Source: DATARN01 sp036264135 (GTDB taxonomy: Bacteria > Actinomycetota > Acidimicrobiia > Acidimicrobiales > Palsa-688). Taken from it: a DNA stretch of 64,000 nt. The stretch covers positions 62,001 to 126,000 of the forward strand of contig DATARN010000064.1 in assembly GCA_036264135.1 (NCBI GenBank). Reading direction: 5' to 3'. A model generated the notes under the pieces. That model saw nothing but the letters and a program-made list of their open reading frames with translations, had not been told where the DNA came from and searched no databases. Below are positions 1-9,442 of the stretch, one piece after another (within the stretch, counting starts at the first letter, position 1; each line of letters opens with the position of its first letter). Position numbers and translations under genes: made by a program.

Positions 1-536
1 AGGTGTTCTTCACCGACGTGGTGATCCCCGACGACCACCGCCTGGGCGACGTCAACGCCGGCTGGGGCGTCGCCCTCACCACCTTGATGAACGAGCGGGC
101 CGCCATCGGCGGGGGCGCCGCCGGCGGCGCGTCGTTCGGAGTCGGCCGGCTCATCGCCCTGCTCCAGCACCTCGACCGGGCCGACGAGCCCCTGCTGCGC
201 CAGCAGCTGGCGGACATCTGGATCGGCGTCCATGTGGCCCGCGTGACCAACCTGCGGGCCATGGCCAAGCTGGCGGCGGGACAGATGCCCGGCCCGGAGC
301 TGTCGATCGCCAAGCTGGCGCTGACCCAGAACCTCCAGCGCGTATCCGGGTTCCTGTCGTCGGCGCTCGGTGCCCGGCTCATCGCCGACACCGGCGAGTG
401 GGGCACCTATGCCTGGGCGGAACTGGTGCTCGGCGTTCCCGGGTTCCGGGTCGCCGGCGGGACTGACGAGGTGCTCCGCAACATCATCGGCGAGCGGGTG
501 CTGGGCCTGCCCAAGGAACCCCGCGGCGGCAGCTAG
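1..536 (+). CDS. acyl-CoA dehydrogenase, C-terminal part (5' end outside window)
   Basis: This is the last 177 residues of an acyl-CoA dehydrogenase, an FAD enzyme that oxidises acyl-CoA thioesters in fatty-acid or steroid side-chain breakdown. The reading frame is open from the first base, so the gene starts outside the window. Visible landmarks are the beta-domain phrase FFTDVVIPDDHRLG, typical of the family just before the C-terminal helical bundle, and the closing GTDEVLRNIIGERVLGLP, which matches the usual flavin-contacting end of the family. Its TAG stop overlaps the stop of the convergent lipoprotein gene. The exact substrate cannot be read from this fragment. Confidence 0.92.
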   Translation, partial: VFFTDVVIPDDHRLGDVNAGWGVALTTLMNERAAIGGGAAGGASFGVGRLIALLQHLDRADEPLLRQQLADIWIGVHVARVTNLRAMAKLAAGQMPGPELSIAKLALTQNLQRVSGFLSSALGARLIADTGEWGTYAWAELVLGVPGFRVAGGTDEVLRNIIGERVLGLPKEPRGGS

Positions 537-730
537 CTGTTCGGCAGGGTGCCGCCGGGGAGGGTGACCGCCGGCACCGAGGTGGTCGTGGCCGCGGGGG
601 CGGTGGTGGTCGTGTCGGGCGGGGGGACGATCACCCCGCCGTTGTCGTTCGACGTGCACGCCGACACGCCGATGCCGGCCAGGGCGATGGCCAGCGCCAC
701 GCCGACCGCCCGGGCGGCGGGGCGGATCAT
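533..730 (-). CDS. small secreted lipoprotein, Thr/Pro-rich
   Basis: A 65-residue lipoprotein of unknown function. An N-terminal hydrophobic stretch (ARAVGVALAIALAGIGVSAC) ends in a lipobox with the acylated cysteine, followed by a short Thr/Ala/Pro-rich tail rather than a folded domain. The ATG at 730 overlaps the TGA of rnhB (ATGA), and the last rnhB codons (GAG GAG) supply a Shine-Dalgarno sequence, so I prefer this start over the longer frame reaching 805. It is the last gene of the gpsA–rpiB-like–rnhB run. The signal peptide and lipobox are visible; any role is unknown. Confidence 0.65.
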   Translation of the reverse strand: MIRPAARAVGVALAIALAGIGVSACTSNDNGGVIVPPPDTTTTAPAATTTSVPAVTLPGGTLPNS

Positions 731-1485
731 TGCCCGTTCTCCTCGTCGGCCGTCTCGGCGAAGAGGCTGGGCTGCAGGGGCCGGTAGTAGCGCAGGTTGC
801 CCCACGGCAGGTGGTCCATGAACACCCAGCTTCGCCGATGGATGGAGGTCGGGCCAAACGCCTGCAGCGCCATCTTGTGGCGCGGGCAGGGGTACCCCTT
901 GTTGTAGTCGAAGTCGTAGGCCGGAAAGTGGGGCGCTTCGGCCCGCATGATCCGGTCGCGGGTCACCTTGGCCAGGATGGACGCCGTCGAGATGGACAGG
1001 CAGATGGCGTCACCCTTGATGATCCGCTGCGTCGACCCGAGGCCGACGAAGTCCCAGCTCCCGTCGACCAGGACCCGGTCGGGGGTCACGCCGAGGGCGT
1101 CGAGGGCGCGCCGGGCCGCCCGCCGTTGCGCCTCGGCCATGCCGAGGGTGTCGCACTCGATCTGGGAGGCGGCGCCGACCGCCCAGGCCACGCACCAGTC
1201 GGCCACCCTGTCGAACAGCCGCTCCCGCTCGGGCTCGGTCAGCATTTTGGAGTCCCGGACCTTGTACACCCGCTTGTCCTTGGGCAGGACGGCGGCGCCC
1301 ACCATGAGCGGACCGGCCCAGGCTCCCCGCCCGACCTCGTCCATGCCGACCACGACGTCGTGGCCGTCGGCCCACAGGAACCGTTCCCACGCCAGCGAGG
1401 GGGCCATGGCCTTGGAGAGGGTCCGGACCGCCGGCTTTCCCGGCGCGCCCCTCGCGATGGGGAGGGCCTTCACCGGAACCGTCAC
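727..1485 (-). CDS. rnhB: ribonuclease HII
   Basis: Cleaves the RNA strand of RNA-DNA hybrids and removes single ribonucleotides misincorporated in DNA. The 252-residue protein has the RNase HII landmarks: GMDEVGRGAWAGP with the first acidic pair at about residues 49-50, DSKMLT, LVDGSW with a further catalytic Asp, and KGDA. About 45 residues precede the core, so an internal ATG near 1407 is an alternative start. I keep the GTG at 1485 because it overlaps the upstream stop as GTGA, which fits translational coupling in this operon. Confidence 0.93.
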   Translation of the reverse strand: MTVPVKALPIARGAPGKPAVRTLSKAMAPSLAWERFLWADGHDVVVGMDEVGRGAWAGPLMVGAAVLPKDKRVYKVRDSKMLTEPERERLFDRVADWCVAWAVGAASQIECDTLGMAEAQRRAARRALDALGVTPDRVLVDGSWDFVGLGSTQRIIKGDAICLSISTASILAKVTRDRIMRAEAPHFPAYDFDYNKGYPCPRHKMALQAFGPTSIHRRSWVFMDHLPWGNLRYYRPLQPSLFAETADEENGQ

Positions 1486-1895
1486 CGCGCCTCGACGCGG
1501 TCGATCAGCTGGCGCTCGCCCTCATCGGGCGGCGTCGACAAAAAGGCGTCGAGCATCTCGCCTGCCACGTCCGGCGAGGTCAGGCGGAGACCGATGGCCA
1601 GCACGTTGGCGTCGTTCCAGCGCCGAGCCCCGCGTGCGGTCTCGGCGTCGGTGCACAGGGCGGCGCGGACCCCGGCGACTTTGTTGGCCGCCATGGCCAC
1701 GCCCGTGCCGGTCCAACAGCACACCACCCCGGCGGCGGCATCGCCGCGGGCCACGGCCTCGCCGACCCGGCGGCCGGCGTCCGGCCAGGCGAGGGCGTCG
1801 GCCACCACCGCGACATCGTGGCCCCCGTCCTTGAGCCGGGCCACGATGGCGTCCGTCAGGGCCGTGGCCTCGTCGGTTCCGAAGGCGATTCGCAT
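1482..1895 (-). CDS. RpiB/LacAB-family sugar-phosphate isomerase-like protein
   Basis: A 137-residue member of the RpiB/LacA/LacB fold, which interconverts aldose and ketose phosphates. The signature CCWTGTGVAMAANKVAGVRAA corresponds to the family CGTGxG...AANKxxGIRAA loop. The N-terminal active-site phrase differs: GTDEAT stands where true RpiB proteins carry S/GDHAG, so the usual His is missing and ribose-5-phosphate may not be the substrate. The ATG shares one base with the gpsA stop (TAATG), and its TGA overlaps the rnhB GTG. The family is clear; the reaction is inferred. Confidence 0.8.
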   Translation of the reverse strand: MRIAFGTDEATALTDAIVARLKDGGHDVAVVADALAWPDAGRRVGEAVARGDAAAGVVCCWTGTGVAMAANKVAGVRAALCTDAETARGARRWNDANVLAIGLRLTSPDVAGEMLDAFLSTPPDEGERQLIDRVEAR

Positions 1896-2902
1896 TACGG
1901 CACGATGCCGTACAGCTCGGCCCGCATCTGGCGCTGCATGAGCGCAGGCACGACCTCGCCCGCCGTCTTCTCGCCGTTGACGACCGCCGCCACCTGCTCG
2001 GCAATGGGCAGCTCCAGGCCGAGCCCGCGGGCCAGGGAGACGACCGCCCGTGAGGTCTTGACCCCCTCGGCGACCATTCGCATGTCGGTGATGACCTCGC
2101 CGATCAGCCGGCCCCGGCCCAGCTCCTCGCCCACGTGGCGGTTACGGCTCTGCCGGCTCATGCAGGTGGCGAACAGGTCCCCCACGCCGGCCAGGCCGAT
2201 GAAGGTCAGGGGGTTCCCGCCCAGGGCCACGCCGAGCCGGGTCAGCTCGGCCAGTCCCCGGGTCATGAGGGCCGCCTTGGTGTTGTCCCCGAGCCCCATA
2301 CCGTCCGAGATGCCCGCGGCGATCGCCATCACATTCTTCAGGGCGCCGGCCACCTCGCATCCCACCACGTCGGGGTTGGTGTAGACCCGGAAGGCGGGCG
2401 TGTTGAAGACCCGCTGCAGCTCGTCGGCCACCGCCTCGTCGGTCATGGCGATCACGCTGGCCGCCGGTCGCCCGGCCATGATCTCCTTGGCCAGGTTGGG
2501 ACCGGTCAGGACCCCCGTCACGTGCCCCGGGAGCACTTCGGCCACCACCTCGGTCATCCGCTTGAGGCTGTCCTGCTCCACCCCCTTGCTCAGGCTCACG
2601 ACCGGCACCCCGTCGGCGATGAGCGAGGCGGCGTCGGCCAGCACGGCGCGGAAACCGTGCGAGGGCACGGCCATCACGACGACGTCGCTGCCCGCCAGCG
2701 CGTCCTCGAGGGACGACGTGACCGCCAGGTCGTCCTGCAACGCGTACTCGGGCAGGTAACGCCGGTTGACGTGGGTCCGGGCCATCTCCTCGGCCAGCTC
2801 AGGACTGCGGGCCCACAGCACGGTGGGCACGTTGCAGCTCGCCAGGCAGGCGGCCGCCGTGCCCCACGACCCTGCGCCAATGACTGCCACCCGTTCGGCC
2901 AC
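1895..2902 (-). CDS. gpsA: glycerol-3-phosphate dehydrogenase [NAD(P)+]
   Basis: Reduces dihydroxyacetone phosphate to sn-glycerol 3-phosphate, the backbone of membrane phospholipids. The 335-residue protein begins with the Rossmann loop VIGAGSWGTA and carries LSKGVE, LTGPNLAKEI, ALKNVMAIAAGISDG (catalytic Lys region) and GLAGVGDLFATC. I choose the GTG at 2902: it puts the nucleotide loop near the N-terminus and lies 8 bases after a TACCGT box, a leaderless arrangement. A GTG at 2956 would add 18 unconserved residues. It heads a four-gene overlapping run and is divergent from cofC. Confidence 0.95.
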   Translation of the reverse strand: MAERVAVIGAGSWGTAAACLASCNVPTVLWARSPELAEEMARTHVNRRYLPEYALQDDLAVTSSLEDALAGSDVVVMAVPSHGFRAVLADAASLIADGVPVVSLSKGVEQDSLKRMTEVVAEVLPGHVTGVLTGPNLAKEIMAGRPAASVIAMTDEAVADELQRVFNTPAFRVYTNPDVVGCEVAGALKNVMAIAAGISDGMGLGDNTKAALMTRGLAELTRLGVALGGNPLTFIGLAGVGDLFATCMSRQSRNRHVGEELGRGRLIGEVITDMRMVAEGVKTSRAVVSLARGLGLELPIAEQVAAVVNGEKTAGEVVPALMQRQMRAELYGIVP

Positions 2903-2910
2903 GCCGGCCC

Positions 2911-2916
2911 ACGGTA
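2911..2916 (-). promoter_or_regulatory. -10 box of gpsA (leaderless)
   Basis: TACCGT read leftward, 8 bases before the gpsA GTG. The spacing implies that transcription begins at or next to the start codon. No clear -35 box is seen. It is back-to-back with the cofC promoter 36 bases away. Confidence 0.5.
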
Positions 2917-2951
2917 CCGGAGCGGGCGCCGCCAGGCCGGCCGACCAGCCG

Positions 2952-2957
2952 TACACT
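2952..2957 (+). promoter_or_regulatory. -10 box of cofC (leaderless)
   Basis: TACACT followed by exactly 7 bases and then the cofC GTG at 2965. It fits the actinobacterial TANNNT leaderless arrangement. No convincing -35 hexamer is visible. Confidence 0.5.
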
Positions 2958-2964
2958 CGCCAAC

Positions 2965-3567
2965 GTGGCCTTCAACGCGGACGCCGCACCCCGAGGGCCG
3001 TGGCAGCTCGGTCCCCGGGCGGTGCTGATCCCCGTCAAGGACTTCTCCGTCGCCAAGCTGCGGCTCGCCCCCGCGCTGCCCCCGGCCGAACGAGCCATCC
3101 TGGCCCGGGTGATGGCGCAGCGGGTCATCGCGGCGGCGCACCACGTCCCGGTGGCGGTGGTCTGCGACGACACCGTGGTGGCCGATTGGGCGCGGGGGCT
3201 CGGCGCCCTGGTGGTGTGGGCCCCCGAGCGGGGCCTCAACCATGCCGTACAGGACGGCGTACGCCAACTGGCGCAGTTGGGCGTGACCCACGTGACGGTC
3301 GCCCACGCCGACCTGCCGCTGGCCGACGACCTGACCTGGGTCGGCGAGTGGCCGGGGGTGACGCTCGTTCCCGACCGCCGCCGTGACGGCACCACCGTCA
3401 TCGGCGTGCCGACGGACTGCGGCTTCGTGTTCTCCTACGGACCGGGTTCCTTCGACCGCCACCGCGCCGAGGCGGAACGCCTCGGGTTGGCCTACCGGGT
3501 GGTCGATTCCCCCGCGCTTTCCTGGGACGTGGATCTCCCCGCCGACCTCAACCTCCTGGCCGGCTGA
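2965..3567 (+). CDS. cofC: 2-phospho-L-lactate/PEP guanylyltransferase (F420 biosynthesis)
   Basis: Transfers GMP from GTP to 2-phospho-L-lactate or phosphoenolpyruvate, giving the activated three-carbon unit of coenzyme F420. The 200-residue protein has the CofC/FbiD nucleotidyltransferase layout: IPVKDFSVAKLRLAP at about residues 23-37, HADLPLADDL, VPDRRRDGTTV and a closing WDVDLPADL. In M. tuberculosis fbiD also lies between gpsA and hupB, and the same divergent/convergent arrangement is present here, which strengthens the call. Which of the two substrates is used cannot be read from the sequence. The GTG start is supported by the promoter 7 bases upstream. Confidence 0.9.
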   Translation: MAFNADAAPRGPWQLGPRAVLIPVKDFSVAKLRLAPALPPAERAILARVMAQRVIAAAHHVPVAVVCDDTVVADWARGLGALVVWAPERGLNHAVQDGVRQLAQLGVTHVTVAHADLPLADDLTWVGEWPGVTLVPDRRRDGTTVIGVPTDCGFVFSYGPGSFDRHRAEAERLGLAYRVVDSPALSWDVDLPADLNLLAG

Positions 3568-3581
3568 ACCCGCCGGCAGAA

Positions 3582-3606
3582 GGCGCCGGCGAGAACCGCC
3601 GGCGCC
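3582..3606. terminator. bidirectional hairpin between cofC and hupB
   Basis: Perfect 10-bp stem (GGCGCCGGCG / CGCCGGCGCC) with a 5-base loop AGAAC, lying between the convergent stops of cofC and hupB. There is no T-run, so termination strength is uncertain. Confidence 0.6.
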
Positions 3607-3613
3607 TCCACCG

Positions 3614-4060
3614 CTACTTCTTCTTGGACGCCTTGGCCGTCTTCTTGGCGGCCGGCGCGGCCGATGCCTTCTTGCTGTCGGCCTTCTTGGCCGCCGGCGC
3701 CGCCTTGGCGGCGGCCGACGACTTCTTGGCCGGCGCGGTCTTCGCCGCCGCCGCCGTCTTCTTGGCGGACGACTTCTTGGCCGGCTTGGGATTGAGGAGC
3801 GCCTTCAGTGAGGTGGCGGGCGAGAACCGCACGCCCGTGCTGGCGGCGATGTTGACGGACTCCCCCGTCTGCGGGTTGCGGCCCACTCGGGCGGCCCGAG
3901 ACGTCGGCGCGAACGTGCCGAATCCGAAAATCGACACCTTGTTGCCGGACTTGACCTCCTCAATCACCGCCTCCACCACGGCTTTCACCGCGCTCTCGGA
4001 CTGGCGGCGGTCGAGTCCCGTTGCATTCCCGACCGACTCAACGAGTTCCGATCTATTCAC
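3614..4060 (-). CDS. hupB: DNA-binding protein HU, actinobacterial long-tailed type
   Basis: Nucleoid protein that bends and compacts DNA. Residues 1-90 form the HU fold, with the DNA-arm phrase GRNPQTGE; the remaining about 55 residues are a Lys/Ala/Pro tail with repeated PAKK- and KKAS-like units, as in mycobacterial HupB, which adds histone-like binding. I choose the GTG at 4060, giving MNRSELVE like canonical HU: the AAGGAGG at 4067-4073 is 6 bases away from it but only 3 from the TTG at 4063. It is a single-gene unit. Confidence 0.96.
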   Translation of the reverse strand: MNRSELVESVGNATGLDRRQSESAVKAVVEAVIEEVKSGNKVSIFGFGTFAPTSRAARVGRNPQTGESVNIAASTGVRFSPATSLKALLNPKPAKKSSAKKTAAAAKTAPAKKSSAAAKAAPAAKKADSKKASAAPAAKKTAKASKKK

Positions 4061-4066
4061 CAATTG

Positions 4067-4073
4067 CCTCCTT
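4067..4073 (-). promoter_or_regulatory. strong Shine-Dalgarno of hupB
   Basis: AAGGAGG, a near-complete anti-16S match, 6 bases before GTG 4060. Such a strong site contrasts with the many leaderless genes in the window and suits an abundant protein. Confidence 0.75.
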
Positions 4074-4208
4074 AGGTGTGGGGAAGTTGCCCGCCTTATG
4101 CACTCGACGGCCGACTACGTGAGGTAGTTCCCTTGCAGCATAAGGGATTCGCCATTGGTGATGCGAGATCCCCCTGTCCCCCAACGGTTTTGTCGACCAC
4201 CAAACGCC
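4074..4208. other. hupB upstream leader/promoter region
   Basis: About 135 non-coding bases of lower GC than the surroundings. They hold two small perfect palindromes, ACTAC/GTAGT (about 4114-4128) and TCCCTT/AAGGGA (4129-4147), which could be regulator sites or fold in a hupB 5' leader. I could not pick a convincing -10/-35 pair. Confidence 0.35.
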
Positions 4209-4246
4209 AAAGAGGGCCTCCCCGTCGCCGGGAAGGCCCTCTTTTT
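4209..4246. terminator. strong Rho-independent terminator (downstream of lon)
   Basis: An 11-bp perfect stem (AAAGAGGGCCT / AGGCCCTCTTT), extended inside the loop by CCC/GGG, and flanked by A/T runs on both sides, so it can act in either direction. It lies 50 bases after the lon stop and insulates lon from hupB. Confidence 0.85.
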
Positions 4247-4293
4247 CACATTTCCACCGGGCACGCGGCCCGGGCCGATCCTCGGCCGAGTGG

Positions 4294-6657
<2,364 letters not shown>

Positions 6658-6691
6658 GAGGAACCTACTTCTGTAATGGTGTAAGACAGGG

Positions 6692-6697
6692 ATTGTA
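6692..6697 (-). promoter_or_regulatory. -10 box of lon
   Basis: TACAAT read leftward, one mismatch to TATAAT, 34 bases before the lon ATG. The -35 position would fall inside the inverted repeat at 6715-6735, so a bound repressor would block polymerase. Confidence 0.55.
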
Positions 6698-6714
6698 ACG
6701 CCGTTCTAAGCAAA

Positions 6715-6735
6715 CTTGTTCCGTTGGCGCTCAAG
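6715..6735. promoter_or_regulatory. HAIR-like (HspR) inverted repeat between lon and the GH63 gene
   Basis: Halves CTTGTTC and GCTCAAG are separated by 7 bases, 21 bp in total, the same geometry as the HspR box CTTGAGT-N7-ACTCAAG. The right half matches 6 of 7 positions, the left 4 of 7, and the outer dyad extends to AACTTG/CAAGTT. It overlaps the lon -35 region and lies upstream of the divergent GH63 promoter, so it could affect both. Confidence 0.55.
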
Positions 6736-6744
6736 TTCGGTGAG

Positions 6745-6774
6745 TTGGCACCGCCCAGCGCCGATCGATAACGA
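6745..6774 (+). promoter_or_regulatory. putative promoter of the GH63 gene
   Basis: TTGGCA (6745-6750), an 18-base spacer and TAACGA (6769-6774), with the GTG start 8 bases further on. The -10 box is imperfect, but the geometry is that of a leaderless promoter. Confidence 0.4.
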
Positions 6775-6782
6775 TCAACACC

Positions 6783-9434
6783 GTGACGGCGTCCGACAAT
6801 CCCCCGCCCGCCGAGGAGGCACGCCTCCGCGACGCCGATGCCGGGACGGCGCCGTGGCGCCGCTTCGGCCCCTACCTCGCCGAACGGGCGTGGGGCACGG
6901 TTCGGGAGGACTACAGCCCCGATGGCGACGCCTGGGACTACTTTCCCTTCGAGCACGCGGCCCACCGGGCGTTCCGTTGGAGCGAGGACGGCATGGCCGG
7001 GATGTGCGACGAGAGCCAGGGGGTGTGCCTGGCCTTGGCGCTGTGGAACGGCCAGGACCCGATCCTGAAGGAGCGGATGTACGGGCTCACCGGCACCCAG
7101 GGCAACCATGGCGAGGACGTCAAGGACTACTGGTGGTTCCTCGACGCCACCCCGACGGCGTCCTACCTGCGCTGGCGGTACCACTACCCGCAGGCCCGCT
7201 TTCCCTACGAGGACCTGCTGGCGACCAACCGGGCCCGCAGCCGGCTCGACCCGGAGTACGAGTTGGTGGACACCGGCATCTTCCACGACGACCGCTTCTG
7301 GGTCGTCGAGGTGGAGTGGGCCAAGGCCGACCCCGAGGACCTGCGGTGGCACATCACGGTCCGCAACGCCGGCCCCGACGAGGCCACGATCGACGTGCTC
7401 CCCACCATCTGGTTCCGCAACCTGTGGACCTGGGGGGTCGACACGAACCGGCCGGTGATCACCCTCGGCGAGAGCGCGACCACCCTCCGGGCCGACCACC
7501 ACCGCCTCGGCACCTGGCTCCTTCGGGCCGAAACGCCGGCGCCGGCGGAGGCGCTCTTCTGCGACAACGAGACCAACGCCGCCGCCCTGTGGCCCGGGGC
7601 GCAGAGCCCCCCGTACCCCAAGGACGGCATCGGCCAGCACGTGGTCGACGGGAAGGCCACCGTGAACCCGGCGCAGCAGGGAACCAAGGCGGCGCTGCGT
7701 TACCACCTGACCGTCCCCCCGGGTGGCCAGGTCGAGCTCCGCCTCCGGTTCTCCAACGCCGCCGCGGCGGAGGCGACGCCGGAGGACTTCGACGCCGTGT
7801 TGGCCGCGCGGCGGCGGGAGGCGGACGAGTTCTACGCCGCCCGCACCCCCCTCGACGCCACCGAGGCGGAGGGGCAGGCGATGCGCCAGGCCTTCGCCGG
7901 CATGATCTGGAGCAAGCAGTTCTTCCACTACGACGTGGAGCGTTGGCTGGCCGGCGACCCCGGCGAGCCGCCGCCGCCCGAGTCCCGGAAGAGCGGGCGG
8001 AACAGCGGCTGGTTCCACCTGAACAACCACGACGTCATCTCCATGCCCGACCCGTGGGAGTACCCGTGGTACGCGGCGTGGGATCTGGCGTTCCATTGCG
8101 TGGCCTTGGCCCACATCGACCCGAGCTTCGCCAAGGAGCAGCTGATCCTGCTTGGCCGGGAGTGGTACATGCACCCCAACGGTCAGCTGCCCGCCTACGA
8201 GTGGTCGTTCGACGATGTCAACCCGCCGGTGCAGGCGTGGGCCGCCCTCCGGGTCTTCGAGATCGACCGGATGGCGACCGGCGAGGGGGACCTGGCGTTT
8301 TTGGAGCGGATGTTCCACAAGCTGGTCCTGAACTTCACCTGGTGGGTCAACCGCAAGGACGCCGAGGGCCTGAACGTGTTCGAGGGTGGCTTCCTCGGCC
8401 TGGACAACATCGGCCTGTTCGACCGCTCCAAGCCGCTCCCCGTCGCCGGCCACCTCGAGCAGTCCGACGGCACGGCGTGGATGGCCATGTACTGCCTGAA
8501 CCTGCTGGAGATCGCCCTGCTCCTCGCCGCCCACGACCCGGTGTACGAGGACGTGGCGACCAAGTTCTTCGAGCACTTCACCTACATCGCCTCCGCCATG
8601 GGGACCCAGGGCCTGTGGAACGAGGAGGACGGCTTCTTCTACGACGTCCTCCACCTCCAAGACGGCAGCCGGCTGCCCATCCGGGCCACCTCGATGGTCG
8701 GGGTGGTGGCCACCTTCGCGGTGACCACCCTCAAGTCCGACGTCCTCGCCAAGCTGCCCCAGTTCGCGTCCCGCATGAACTGGTTCCTCGCCAACAAGCC
8801 GGCGTTCGCCAACTGCGTGGCCCATATCGCCGACCCGCAGATGGGCGCCGCCCGCCTGCTGTCGGTGGTCGGCCCCGACCACCTCCGGCGGGTCCTGACC
8901 AAGGTCCTCGACGAAACCCGGCTGCTCTCCCCCTACGGGCTGCGGTCATTGTCCCGCAGCCACCGTGACACCCCGGTGACGCTCGACCTCGGCGGCCTGG
9001 TGAGCACGCTGGACTATGAGCCGGCGGAGTCGACCAACTACCTCTTCGGCGGCAACTCCAACTGGCGGGGGCCGGTGTGGTTCCCGCTGAACTACCTGTT
9101 CATCGAGGCCCTGGGCCGGTTCCACGACAGCCTGGGCGGCGGCTTCACCATCGAGTACCCGACGGGATCCGGCCAGCAGAAGAACCTCGACGAGGTGGCC
9201 GACGACCTGGCCCGCCGGCTGGTCAGCCTGTTCCTCCCCGGGCCCGACGGCACCCGACCGGTGCTCGGCGACCAGCCGCTCTTCCAGCACAACCCCAACT
9301 GGGCCGGCCTGGTCCCGTTCCACGAATACTTCCACGGCGACACCGGCAAAGGGCTGGGGGCCTCCCACCAGACGGGCTGGACGGGCCTGGTCGCCGATCT
9401 CATCGCCGACCGCCGCCTCGGCGGCCGGCGCTAG
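6783..9434 (+). CDS. GH63/MGH1-type glucosidase
   Basis: An 883-residue cytoplasmic glycoside hydrolase of the GH63-like (alpha/alpha)6 barrel group, which includes bacterial mannosylglycerate/glucosylglycerate hydrolases and alpha-glucosidases. The N-terminal half is a beta-rich domain (YSPDGDAWDYFPFEHA, YGLTGTQGNHGED). The barrel carries SGWFHLNNHD, DPWEYPWYAAWDLAFH with an acidic residue expected to be catalytic, YEWSFDDVNPP and a final NSNWRGPVWFP. There is no signal peptide. The likely role is breakdown of a compatible solute or storage glycoside; the substrate cannot be read directly. It shares its control region with lon and is convergent with the acyl-CoA ligase. Confidence 0.83.
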   Translation: MTASDNPPPAEEARLRDADAGTAPWRRFGPYLAERAWGTVREDYSPDGDAWDYFPFEHAAHRAFRWSEDGMAGMCDESQGVCLALALWNGQDPILKERMYGLTGTQGNHGEDVKDYWWFLDATPTASYLRWRYHYPQARFPYEDLLATNRARSRLDPEYELVDTGIFHDDRFWVVEVEWAKADPEDLRWHITVRNAGPDEATIDVLPTIWFRNLWTWGVDTNRPVITLGESATTLRADHHRLGTWLLRAETPAPAEALFCDNETNAAALWPGAQSPPYPKDGIGQHVVDGKATVNPAQQGTKAALRYHLTVPPGGQVELRLRFSNAAAAEATPEDFDAVLAARRREADEFYAARTPLDATEAEGQAMRQAFAGMIWSKQFFHYDVERWLAGDPGEPPPPESRKSGRNSGWFHLNNHDVISMPDPWEYPWYAAWDLAFHCVALAHIDPSFAKEQLILLGREWYMHPNGQLPAYEWSFDDVNPPVQAWAALRVFEIDRMATGEGDLAFLERMFHKLVLNFTWWVNRKDAEGLNVFEGGFLGLDNIGLFDRSKPLPVAGHLEQSDGTAWMAMYCLNLLEIALLLAAHDPVYEDVATKFFEHFTYIASAMGTQGLWNEEDGFFYDVLHLQDGSRLPIRATSMVGVVATFAVTTLKSDVLAKLPQFASRMNWFLANKPAFANCVAHIADPQMGAARLLSVVGPDHLRRVLTKVLDETRLLSPYGLRSLSRSHRDTPVTLDLGGLVSTLDYEPAESTNYLFGGNSNWRGPVWFPLNYLFIEALGRFHDSLGGGFTIEYPTGSGQQKNLDEVADDLARRLVSLFLPGPDGTRPVLGDQPLFQHNPNWAGLVPFHEYFHGDTGKGLGASHQTGWTGLVADLIADRRLGGRR

Positions 9435-9442
9435 CGAGGCCG

